Below, in pieces: positions 44,814 to 55,485 of a DNA stretch of 64,000 nucleotides. The DNA is from Lasiosphaeris hirsuta (taxonomy: Eukaryota > Ascomycota > Sordariomycetes > Sordariales > Lasiosphaeriaceae), in NCBI GenBank assembly GCA_030549175.1, contig JAUKUA010000004.1:1116001-1180000 (forward strand). Reading direction: 5' to 3'. The translations under genes were made by a program, and so were the position numbers. The first letter of the stretch is position 1. Each line of letters starts with the position of its first letter. The notes under the pieces are model-generated. The model had not been told where the DNA came from and made no database searches. It saw only the letters and a program-made list of their open reading frames with translations.

Positions 44814-47800
44814 CTAGGTATACAGATCAGCCGTCAGACTATTCAGCGACATGCCCTCCTCGGCGATGTCGGGCACATCGACCAAGAACTGAAGCGGCAT
44901 GTTAACCAAATTTCCGCGCACTCTACCCAGCAATTCCTTGAGCTCATTGATACCGCCGGGGAACTCCTCTCGCACGACATGGCCATAGTCAACCTTGCCC
45001 TGCTTGTACCCTTCCTCTGCCTTCTCCTTCGACTCGCCGGGGACGACAAAGTACTTGGAGAAGAACTCGTCGTAGTCGGCCCACGTGCGCACCGCATCGT
45101 TGGGCACGGGGTGGAACACCTTGCTAAAGATCTCCGTGTTCGCGTGCGCCGTGCTCGTCCACAACTCGCGGAACTTGGGCTCCATAGGGTCGCGCACGAG
45201 CACATCGGCGGCAGATCTCCAGTCGTACGCGTTCGGGTCGCGCGTCACGGGCGTCCAGTTAGCGTTAGGGCGGTCAACTGGCTGGTCCGGCAGCAGGCCA
45301 AGGTGGCGACGATACAGCTGGCGGCGCAGCGACGTTGCAAAGGCCGACGCCGTGTATGGCTTCCCGCCCATGTAGCTGCGAACAGGGGTCGGATCTTCAA
45401 TGACAACGGCAATCTCGCTGTCGTGGTTACCGAGCTGCGAGCGGTCGTTAAGATTGGCCGAGCCGCAGATGACGAGCTGGTCGTCGGCAATCAGGACCTT
45501 GGTGTGGATGTACAGCTGCTCCGAGACAAAGGCGTCAAGCTCCGACTCGGGCGTGCCGTTCCACGGAATGTTGTGCAAGTTGGCCCCCGAGTCCATGTAA
45601 CAGGCCGAGACGGTATCCCAGGTCTGGTCAGTGTGCCGGTTGGCTGCCTGTTGATAGCGGCGATACTGGCTATCTCGGCCGCCAGAGTACTCATCGTCGT
45701 TGGGTTGGTAGTCCTCCCCACGCTCGTACTCGTTGTCGTAGTCGCGACGGGCCGACTCATACGGGACACCGCTCTCACCCTCCACGGCGCCCATCACGGC
45801 ACTGGTGTTGATACGGTCAAAGCTGCGCAGGTTGTAGAAGTTGATGTATCTCGAGGGGTCCTGGACCCCAGACTTCTGCAGAGTTTCAATGATGCTGTGG
45901 CCACCGCGGCTGATACTGTTATACTGGAACTCCATGATGGCGCGAGTGCCAAGAGCACCCTCAGACTTGAGGTCTCCGGCAAAGGCAGGCACCGCGGGCA
46001 TCAAGACAATGACCTGGAAGTCCTCGCGGCTTTCGTGCGCTCGAACAATCCGATCAACGATAGCGCGGCCAATCTTGTTGGCGACGGGCTTCTGCTCTTC
46101 GGAAGTCGCGGTGATGAAGAACTGGTTCTCGATATAGACAAAGTGCTTGGCATTCGTGATAGCCTGGATGTAAGCATTGGCAATGGAATGCTCCGTCTTC
46201 CGGCCAGAGGACCAGGGAGAAGAACTATGTAATGTGAGCCGAGGTTCTCAATCCCAAGTATGAGAGTCTGTGTACCTTCGACAAAGCTGGACATGAGCAC
46301 CATCACTAGGCTCGAATGGTCTCGAATATTCGGGCTCATCATCATCTCCAATCCAGCGGTGCATGCGGCGAGAGAAGTGGCGGTGCAGCCCGCCAAAGGA
46401 ATCGTCGTCATCGTGAAGGAGACCGTCTGCCGGGCTGGCATGCTGGGGGGCTGAGAGTCGGTCGTATTTGCCGACATCTCGGCTGGTGTACTTGTCGTCA
46501 AAAATGTAGTTCCTAGGACGGCCATTAGTGTTATGAAATAGGCGAGCTTGAAGGGCAAAGAATACCATCGGTCCACGAAATGAATCGCCAAGCTGTTCAC
46601 CACAGGCCCGCTAAGGCTGATGCTGATATCAGACCACCCCATTCTGGAACTCTTGGTGCGATCAACTATGAATATGTCAGCACCATCCGCCAAAGGCTAT
46701 CGTGAGGAACCCCACGCTTGTTGTTCTCCCACTTCTCCACATCCTCGAAGTCGTAGATGCGGGCGTTATTATAGTCCTGACCCGGAAACACGATGTCGTC
46801 CAGATTGGCCGGATGAGCATCGGCGATGGGGTGGCCTGCATGGTTAGTTTCGAGACCTCTGGCTGTGGTTTTGGAAACATACTGTTGGTGTCATATCGCC
46901 CAAAGCACATGTCCAAGCCGCCCATAAAGGCGAGCTTTCCGTCAATAAGACAAAGCTTCTCATGGTGAGCCCAGAAGAGGACCATATCGTCAGAGCTTCC
47001 GTAAAGAGCCTTGAGGGTGTCTCCGGAGGCTTTGACGAGTTGGGAGGTTCCAAAAGTCATGTTTTTGAAGCTGTCGGCGAGACCCGAGAGAATCTCGTTG
47101 CCTCTCGGGACATGGTCAGGGTGCCTAAAGACCTTGATGTTGGTAGGATGCAAGGCCTCCAGGGCATGTTTGGTATGCTGATCGTGTTTTATGGTTAGTT
47201 TCGGGTCTCTGTTCAAGCAGCGAGTTCCTTACCAGAGAGTTTACTGTCAAGGTGTCAGTTCAGTAATGTTTGCAGACTTTGTACCATATTCGACTTACGG
47301 GTCAGGGCTTGGGGCACCTCCTTGTAGACAATGATGTTGATTTCCACTCCTCGGTCTGCGGCGGCTTTCAGCATGGCATCAAGCCGATATTCCTTATTGA
47401 GGGCGGGAGGCCGGCGCAAGTACAGCTCAGGGCTACATCGCAACACATAGTCTGGTTAGATGGTTTACGATCGAGGTATTGTCGCCTCACATGATAGGGG
47501 GTGAAGGGCAGCTAAACAAACCTCAACCACCAATCCATGACATAGATGGACTCCTGCGCCTCTGATTTCCGTCATCAATATAATTGCGTATGGTGATAGA
47601 AAGTCACAGGATACGGCGGCTATACCTTCAATAGCCATGGAAACGGCCCAGAAATACGAGGCTCCATCGACATACCACTTCGTGTGTCCCGACGACTGGG
47701 GAGCAAAGGAACAGAAGCGGTTGCCGCTGTACTCGGCATGACTGTCGTCCTCATGGCAGCCGTGGCCGATATGGGTGTGAGAGTGCCTCTCGCCGGCAAA

Positions 47801-47851
47801 GAGCTCTTCAATGTCGCCCCCGACCTTCTTAAGGAAAGAGCTGAAACCCAT
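44814..47851 (-). CDS. Phospholipase D (two HKD motifs, no PX/PH), nine exons including an 11-nt exon
   Basis: Exons: 47851-47626, 47561-47522, 47432-47299, 47243-47233 (11 nt), 47177-46883, 46835-46716, 46665-46566, 46512-46276 and 46224-44814. Introns are 47-89 bp. The spliced frame is 857 aa. HKD1 lies near residue 207 (HHEKLCLIDGKLAFMGGLD) and HKD2 near 625 (YIHTKVLIADDQLVICGSAN). YIENQFFI and RMGWSDISISLSGPVV are further family blocks. It hydrolyses phosphatidylcholine-type lipids to phosphatidate. There is no PX or PH domain before HKD1, unlike yeast Spo14, so membrane recruitment must differ. The N-terminus begins MGFSSFLKK, a possible N-myristoylation context (Gly2, Ser5). The 11-nt exon keeps the block ALTLNSLHTKHALEALHP intact. 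Skipping it would frameshift the mRNA. Confidence 0.94.
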
Positions 47852-48740
47852 GATGCGAGTTTTTACCGTTTGCGTGGCACAAGACGAGGAGGCGTGTTGA
47901 GTTGCTCGGCGCTTGACCGAACTGCGGGGCAGAGCTGAGCTAGGCAAGGTATCGATGGAGAGGGGAGCTGGTGGAGGGGATGGATCCTATTGCGAGAGTG
48001 GGGTGGGGGGCCTTGGGCAGCTAGTGTACAACACCAACCTCGGTGAAGCCCAGAAGTGCGGCCGCGGAAAACTGTCTGATCCTTTAGGTCAGGGTGCAAG
48101 AGAGCGAGAATAGTTGCAAGGAGGAGAAGCATGGTTTGGGCTACAGACTTGGGCATCCGCCTTCTGGTCATCTTGCGTCAGACAGAGAGCTCGAGCAGCT
48201 TGATCTGAAACAAGGATTTGCCCTCTGATGGAATCGGGCACTGCATAAAACCATCAAATTCAGGCCTGCGACGCTCAGCTGGGCTGGCTGACTGAGCTGG
48301 AGTGTGCCGACTCCCGCTCCCGTTGTTGGTGGTATGGCAGTAATGAAAGGGGCCAATGGGAGCTTAGAATCCCACCCCGAGCCATTGTGCAGACAGCGCG
48401 ATGAAAGTCGGCCTCAGAGCTAGGCTGAGCATCAGTCCAGGTGCCACGAAGAGGGCTGATGGGTTCAATCCCTCCTCGAAGCACACGAGGAGCAAGGCAA
48501 AACAAGACGGTGGATGCCTGAGGGGAATGGGTCGAGGTTCGCAAGATGGGAGAGGACGGATTTCGACACCGGCCAGCGAGGCAGGTTCTGAAGCGGGCCC
48601 ATCGAGATGAAATCCTGTTGAGGAGAAAGGGTGATGGTGGATTGAGGTACGAATTAATAACAGGCGAGACACAAACGCGACGGGCCGAGCACTGGATGCA
48701 GCTGGAAAACCGGAAGAAGGATTCTCATGCCAGGGGCCGG

Positions 48741-48776
48741 AATGATGCGAATGCTGCGAATGCCTCGAGTGATGCG
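48741..48776. repeat. Degenerate 9-bp repeat (AATGNTGCG-like) x4
   Basis: Four adjacent units (AATGATGCG, AATGCTGCG, AATGCCTCG, AGTGATGCG) in intergenic DNA. Confidence 0.7.
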
Positions 48777-48937
48777 ATCTGAAGTCACACGACATGGTCA
48801 AGAAGGTCCGGCAGGTCTAGGCCACGGTCATACAAGCCGTTTTCTGCCAAGCTGCCCAGGCCAGGGCAACAGGACCCCACGAACTCTGAGCATCCGTGGG
48901 CATGGACAGCCAGCGACGCCGATCTTTTCTTTTCTGT

Positions 48938-48958
48938 CTTCCTTCCTTCCTTCCTTCC
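48938..48958. repeat. CTTC/TTCC microsatellite
   Basis: About five uninterrupted units in the phospholipase D / GNAT divergent region. Confidence 0.85.
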
Positions 48959-49311
48959 AGGTCGCTTCCATGTTCCTCAGATCTCCACGTTTTCGAAGCC
49001 CTCCAGGGCTCTCCCCCCACAAAGAGGAGAGGGGACTGAGGACCTTGACCTTACACGGAGCTTTGGCCCCCCGCACTACTGCTACACTACCAGAGGGCCT
49101 GTGTGGCGTCAGCCCGACTGCCGTAGCGCTCAAGCCACCTCAAACACCCGCTGTGATGGAAAACCGGGAGAAGACTCTAATTCATTCAGCCTCAAAACAC
49201 GCGGGGCCCTGCCCCCCCCTCCCCAGGCCGTGACCCCCCTGCGTGGGACATTGCTTGGCTAAGGAAAATCAAGCCTGCAGGAGTTCTGTTCCTGGAGAAG
49301 CTGCTCTCTGC

Positions 49312-49370
49312 ACTGCACCTGCACCCGCTGCACTTGCTACACCTGCCGCACCTGCCGCACTTGCTGGGCT
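49312..49370. repeat. Degenerate 9-bp repeat CAC(C/T)TGC(N)(N) x6
   Basis: Six or so adjacent units, several containing the E-box-like CACCTG. Confidence 0.75.
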
Positions 49371-49623
49371 TGTCTGGCGACAGGCATGAAATGGAAGCTT
49401 CTGACCGCAGCCAACATATAATATCTCTCGCACACCACACCGTTCCCCCGTTCTTTTGATTTTTTGGGGGCCTTGCATCGCATCCCGGTTCTTCTGGCCC
49501 CTTGCTCCGTTATCCGCTGCCCCATTGCTCCATTGGCGCAACTCTACCGCCCTGCGCTGCAAAGATTATCATCTCCAAGGTGACAATCTTCAAGGTGACT
49601 GGTGTAGGTGAACCTTCGACCGA

Positions 49624-49649
49624 CCCCCTCCCCCCCCCCCCCCTCCCCC
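49624..49649. repeat. C-rich tract with a C14 run
   Basis: A run of 14 C (49630-49643), flanked by C5 runs on each side. Confidence 0.9.
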
Positions 49650-50102
49650 AATGCGCCCACGCAGCACATCGCGTGCATAAGGTACGCGGCCAAGTTGGTG
49701 ATGTACTCATCCCATTACTCGATTGCCAATTGTCCAATTGTTCAACTGCCCCCCCCAATCTTCCAAACACCATCCACTCCCACCGCCACCACCACGACGG
49801 CATGCTCCCACCTCCTCCCACCCACACTCACCCTCGTTCTCACACTCAGGCTCCCTGGGCTCCCTGTCCGCCCACTTGTCGCTTGAGACATTTTCTCTAT
49901 CTAATCCCCCAACCTTCACCGTCCTTCCTATCCTACCTTATCCGGTGGCGGCCCGTTGCGCACAATTGCTGACCCCCGCAGAACCTTTTTGGCTCTCGGT
50001 CACCGTTTGCGCGAGCTCACACCACGCCAGCTGTATGCAGCAATGCGACAAACATTATACTCGCTATCAATATATTCATTGCTGTAGCTATTGCGTGTGT
50101 AC

Positions 50103-50132
50103 CCATAGCCATAGCCATAGCCCCCCCCCCCC
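50103..50132. repeat. CCATAG x3 followed by C12
   Basis: A compound simple repeat 150 bp upstream of the GNAT start codon. Confidence 0.9.
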
Positions 50133-50279
50133 AGGCAGAGCAGCTGCATAAGAAGTCAGCGTCTCCCTCTGGTCCTCGACACCCCCAGCTGGCCACTTGG
50201 CTGAAAAGTAAACATTGCGCCTAGGGTTGCTTCTACCCTCCAAGGAGTGCACCTCTCTTCTCTCTCGGCACGAGGCAAG

Positions 50280-50924
50280 ATGGCAACGCTACAGACCTAC
50301 ATCTTCTCGCAAGAGCAACACAGCCACCTGATCCCCTACATCGCCGCCCTCCATGCCTCGTGCATCACAGTCGACCACATGGTCGGGCCGTTTCTGCCGC
50401 CGCTGACCAACGAGAAGCTCCTGCCGTGGTGGAGGGGGAGGATCGCCGAGGTTAACCAAGGGACCCGTGTTATCGTCTTGCTGTTGCCCGAGACGGCCCC
50501 CAGCAAGAAGCCACCAGGACCCGACCTACGAGGTCTGGCCATGCTCAAGCTCTCCGAGACGGAGACGGGATCTTTCCGAGGATATATCGATGCCGTCCTG
50601 GTGAATCAGAAGTATCGCCGGCAGGGAGGCGCCAAGGCGCTCGTGTCTGCCCTCGAGTATGAGGCAGCAAAACGGGGGCGTACGCTTCTGGTATGTTCAT
50701 GCATCTTGTCCCTTACCCCTGAGCCAATTGGCCCGGCGAATATCGTGGCTAACAGGGGAAATTACCTCCAGCTTGTCGATACTGAGACGGACAGCGTGGC
50801 AGAGGAAGCGTTCAGAAAGTTCGGATACGTTGAAATCGGCAAGGTTCCACATTTCAGTCGGGTACTGTCCAACGACAAAAAAGGCGAGACATTTTTCTAC
50901 AAAGATCTACTCCCTTCGGCATAG
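50280..50924 (+). CDS. GNAT-family N-acetyltransferase
   Basis: Exons 50280-50690 and 50772-50924 flank an 81-bp intron (GTATGT...GGCTAAC...CTCCAG), giving 187 aa. The intron is a multiple of three and has no stop. The spliced version is preferred because it joins the acetyl-CoA motif A (GYIDAVLVNQKYRRQGGAKA, with the RxxGxA loop) and AAKRGRTLL to the motif-B block LVDTETDSVAEEAFRKFGYV at the usual GNAT spacing. The C-terminus ends with a short strand (GETFFYKDLL). It is likely a cytosolic small-molecule or protein acetyltransferase. The substrate is unknown. ATG at 50280 is chosen; the upstream frame extension begins with GTG. Confidence 0.9.
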   Translation: MATLQTYIFSQEQHSHLIPYIAALHASCITVDHMVGPFLPPLTNEKLLPWWRGRIAEVNQGTRVIVLLLPETAPSKKPPGPDLRGLAMLKLSETETGSFRGYIDAVLVNQKYRRQGGAKALVSALEYEAAKRGRTLLVCSCILSLTPEPIGPANIVANRGNYLQLVDTETDSVAEEAFRKFGYVEIGKVPHFSRVLSNDKKGETFFYKDLLPSA

Positions 50925-53201
50925 GGTGCGCCGTGGCGTTGGTGGAATGGTGCAGCGAGACTTTTCTCCCATATCTTTTCTGGGCGTTTGCCGGGTGTCG
51001 GTGGGTTTTAGACGGAGAATAGGCCCAGGCTTCTGGATCACCACCCCTTTTCCGGTAAAAAGGGGTCAGCGACTTGTTTGCGAGACTTTTGCAGAATACA
51101 CCACTTTGCTATGCTTCTCCGTTTCTTGATCGTCCCTTAGCCCACGCCGCCTCTGCCACTGCTTCTTGGGGTATGAAAATCACACATACGCCAAGGGGCT
51201 TGTAACTCTCCGCCAAACCGTAGAATGCAGTCATTCCCATCATCATCATGTGCAGCCACAGCGGATACGCGCATTCGCAGAGTTACGTTGGGGCAATTAA
51301 AACGTCGGCCCCCCTTTCAGTTTCCTGCAACGTCATATCTCGGTTGCATCCAGCCAGCGGGCGCTCGTTGAGTCGGCAGGCTGCCGACCCGCCCATACGT
51401 ACATGCTACATACATAACATTACTTCAGGTGACTTGTACAGGATTACATGTCAATGGGACCTACGCAGTGCACAATGCAGTACCTAGCCTGGACCTGCGG
51501 CCCGTTACGGAGGCCCGGCCGTTTTGGACCAACCATCTCAGTCTCGGCCAGTAGAAGAGAGCGGCGACGGCCCGCAACCTGCTGCTAGGTGGTCCTGCTG
51601 CAGGCGGAGATCCTTTCTGTTGCCTTTTGGGCACGAGAAAGTGGGGGGTGGGAGGAAGGCGTTGGATGGCTTGGGCGTGGCGGGTGGGTTTCAGCGAGTG
51701 TTTAATAGCGTGCCTGTGCGGCGCAAGCAGCTGAGTGCGGTGGTTTTGCATGCGATTCTTCAAATGTTTTGGGCTTTGGCAACGGTCTGCCGGACGGTTG
51801 GCAGATCGGCGGATGCACCTAGGCACCTACCTAGGCGGGTTCGTGGGATGGCTGAGGTAGTTTCCTGCAGCCTTGCCCGCCCGACGGTGGCTTTTCTGAT
51901 ACATCATGTTTCTGTTAATTCAAACCTGATCTCCCGCTTTCATGGTTATCATGGATATATCGGTATATGGTATGCCGGTTCTACCTAGTGCTGATGTTCT
52001 GAGAATAACTCTGCCCCTTATTCCAACACAACACCGAAAACCAGCGACGGGAGCCAGTTCCCGGGCAACAGTAGGAGGAATGTGAGAACCCAGATGACAG
52101 CCACATACCCGGCATATTGCTTTGCGCAACATCGGGAACGGCACCCGAGATGGCACGTTTTGTGGTGGAGGTTTCATTGATATGGGTAGACACTCAAGTC
52201 ATCATTAGTATCCGTCCGATTTACGGAGTCGAGCACTTCCGACGGACGGCCTGGGTACCTTCAGCTATGGCATGGATATTTTATCTCAGACGGACACCAT
52301 ATCAGAGCTGTTGGACAGTGGTCAAGGCCCATCACTACGGGGAAGCCTCCTCCCCCCAACCCCCCAACCCCCCTGAATCGGCACCTCTGACTTGAAGCCA
52401 AGTCAGGCAGACTGGCAGGTTGTTGTGGACTAGGACACATTTCACCCACGGCAAATTAGAGTACAGGTCCCTTCTTCTCCTAGCTAGCTGAGAAATGCCA
52501 CCGGACACAGGTACCCATACTGTGTCAAGAGATACGGCGGCGGGTTTGTTCGTGCGTGATACCTCACCGTGTCCGGGTTCACGCTGGATTATGTCCGAAC
52601 CACAGCATGAACCTTCGTCACCGGATATGTACGTCCGCGGCATGGCCATGTCCCCTTTCGGGCCATCTCGTGTGCGAGTCCGGAATCTCAGGGGCGGGGC
52701 GTAGCAGCTCCAGCCTCAAGATAGAAATCGTTCGTCCTCAAGACCAATGGGGGCCGGATAGAAAAACGGCCAACGCGACCCCGAGCAGAACGACGTCGAC
52801 ACGACCAAGCCGATCGATCGGGCAAACCAACTCGACTATCATCACGCAACAGCGTCACCGAGACCGTCCGCTTTTTTCCCCTCCTGGTCGTAATTTCAAC
52901 AGAGAATAAACAAACGATATAAGACATGACGGCGTTGTGCATGACGTTTCGTCGCGGCGAGAGTCATATAGAGACAGAGATTATTATACAGAACCTACTT
53001 TATACCACAACAAAAAAAACAAAATAGCTCAGCCAGCTCAGCCAACCTGGACTCCGCGATTTTATTTCCCATAATCGCTCCGTACGTGCGTGCATGTGTG
53101 TGTACACGTATGTCACACAGCTACCACAAGCCAGCAGTAATGTCAAGCAATCATCACAGCCACCCGCTTCCCTCCCTCCCCTGTCACAAGATCATCTTAT
53201 A
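50925..53201. other. Intergenic, 2.3 kb, no gene seen
   Basis: It lies between the 3' ends of two convergent genes, unusually long for such a spacer. Open frames up to about 150 codons show no domains. An ACCTAGG(C)ACCTACCTAGG motif lies near 51818. Confidence 0.5.
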
Positions 53202-55485
53202 TTAATCTACCTTGCCATTGGCGTTCGCCCCCAGAAGCGGCGCCTTGTACTCCTTGATGCTATCGTCGAGCTTAAAATGGCCGCGGGTCCTCCTGAGTCT
53301 CCCTCGGAACCAAGAGACGCAGCCGAATGCGATGCCAAGGATGCACCCCAAGCTGAGGTACGGGTGCTCGGTTAAGGTGGACTTGATATCGAGGAAGATC
53401 TTCTCGAAGCTCGAAACAGTGAGCTTGGGCTTGATCTTGGGCGGCGATGCCGTAACCTTGCCAATAGTCTCAAGAATCGACGTCCGCGAGGGCATAATGT
53501 AGTTTCCAGTGCTGGTCTGGTCCCAGTAGCGGCGATTCTGGGAATAATAGGTTAGCCCAAATATTTCTCGTCTCTACAAGTACTTTTGAACTTACGTCCT
53601 CATCATTGATAATCACCCTCTCGCCGTCCTTGACATCGATGCCGTACGTGGTGCGGACCCATCTTTGCCAGAAAACGCCATCAACCCACGCAAAAGAAAC
53701 CTCCTTTCGGTCGGCTCTATCCATGTTGATTCTGATGTTCTTCGCAACGCGCAAAGCTCGTTGGTCGCCCTTATCCTCAGCCTCCTCAATGCGGAGCTGC
53801 TTTGCATCCCGAAGTTCCTGCCTCTCAAGCTGGAAGGCGTGGATCTGCTTGTCCATGTACTCGTTGGCAGCACTCTTCATCTCCCGCTTGGCACCGAGGA
53901 AGGAGTCCTGATCATCACGGTTCAAGATGCCCAAAACAACAATCTTGCCGTCCATGATTTCACGGGCGTTGGACGCGGTGAGCTCCGGGACAATGGGTAG
54001 CCAGACCGACTTCATCCAGTCGAGGAGCATGCGAGGATCCCGCATCTCTCTTGGGGTAAGCGGGTTGTAGTAGGTCGGGCGTCCCTCACGAGAAACAATC
54101 AAGCGTGGCCAGGTGGTAATCTTGAATCGGTTGAACAAAGCGGTGTCCTGGGTCTTGACCAACTTTGCGCGACCAATTAGACTAAGGGGCAGACGCTCGA
54201 TGGCCATAAAATCCTCGCTGGTGGTAGCATGGTCGAACAAGTATAGGAAAATCACCTCCTCCTTCTCCTCAAGTGCCTTGAACGAGGCGGCATCCACCTC
54301 CTGCACGCCACTTGCAATATCAATGGCCTTCTCGGCGTAGTGGACAAAGTCGCCAAGACCTCGCAGACCATCATACTCGGTACGCTCCCCACCCTTGAAG
54401 AAGAGAATGGTTGGGTAGCCCCGAAGACGGACATCCTTGCAGAGCCGTGACTCGGCCTCACAGTTCACCTCGCCGATATTGAGCTTGCCCTTCATTTCCT
54501 TGGCCAGCTGTTCCCAGTTTGGGGCCATTGCTTGACAATGGTGGCACCACGGCGCGTAAAACTTGATGAACCAAGGATCTTGGGTCATGGTGACCTGGGT
54601 CTGGAACGTTTCGGCAGACAGAGGTACCGATTTTCCATCGAGATTTGGGGTGACCTTGGGCTTTGAGGGCCTTGATGGCTTTGCGATGTCGTGGTGCGGT
54701 ACAGCCGAGGACTTGGTCTTAGCCTTTGCGTCGGCAGATGGGTCGGCTTTGGCAGCGGTAGCAGTGGCAGCAGCGGTGGCAGTAGCTTTTGCTGTGCCCT
54801 CGGTTTTCTCTTCAATCCCGTCCGATTTCTTCTGTTGGGCCTTTGAAGGATCGTAGCCAATCGAGTCGAGGTAATCGGCTGAGTAGATGTCATCGGGTTC
54901 AGGAAGTCTGAGTTTGGCAGGTCTTGTTCCGGGCTTTTCTTTCTCCAAGATATCCTCGATCGCTGCGCTAAGTATTTCCATCTTCTTGACGCCCCTGAAC
55001 GACTGAATTTGTTCGCCGTGGTTAAAGATAGCGGTAAAAGGATAGGCAGATACGCCGTGGGAGCTGCAAAAGTCTTGGAATGCTACGCAATTGATCGTAG
55101 CGAACTTGAAGTCGTAGAACTCCGTGAAGTTGGCATTTTCATTCCCACTCCCACTTGGTGCTGATGTGTAGTAGAATTCATACAGGGTCTCGTACGTCGG
55201 GGCGAAGGCCTGACAGTGGTGACAATAGGGACTGATGACACGTCAGAAGCGCGCGGGTTTGGGGCTGACGGGGGGGACGAGTTACCTGTAGTGCTTCACC
55301 ATTATGTACTTGGTCTCCTTCATTTCTTTGTCCCAGTTGTCGGGCGACAGCTCCATCACAGGAGGGACCTTCTTCGCATTGAAGTAGGTGACTTCTTCTG
55401 TCTGTGTTGCATCTGTGTCAGGCTCTGTGGATGCGGCGGCAACAGCCAGTGTGGCCGCGCCGAAGAAAAGAGACAGTAACCGCAT
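53202..55485 (-). CDS. Transmembrane protein disulfide isomerase (Eps1/TMX-like)
   Basis: Three exons: 55485-55286, 55231-53596 and 53537-53202. The introns are 54 and 58 bp, and the protein is 723 aa. A signal peptide (MRLLSLFFGAATLAVAAAS) leads to a first thioredoxin domain with the active site CHHC at 70-73, completed across intron 1 (KHYSPYCHHC). A Lys/Ala-rich linker is followed by a second thioredoxin domain with WCHHCQAMAPNWEQLAKE near 295 and RLRGYPTILFFKGG. A long C-terminal region precedes a membrane span near 660-685 (HPYLSLGCILGIAFGCVSWF) and a short Arg/Lys-rich cytosolic tail. It fits ER membrane PDIs such as yeast Eps1. No KDEL-type signal is present, as expected for a membrane-anchored member. 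It forms or isomerises disulfides in secretory clients. Confidence 0.9.

Larger units (their letters stand above)
47852..50279. other. Divergent 2.4 kb promoter region rich in simple repeats
   Basis: Between the phospholipase D and GNAT starts. It contains 9-bp imperfect repeats at 48741-48776 and 49312-49370, TTCC repeats at 48938-48958, C-runs at 49630-49643 and 50121-50132, and three CCATAG units at 50103-50120. No gene is seen. Confidence 0.6.

Noticed and set aside
44979..46232. Plus-strand open frame of 417 codons
   Set aside because: It is the antisense of the last phospholipase D exon, where HKD2 and other conserved blocks prove the minus strand is coding.
48465..48485. tRNA B-box-like GGTTCAATCC
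   Set aside because: The flanking bases do not form a T-stem and no A-box or acceptor stem fits upstream.
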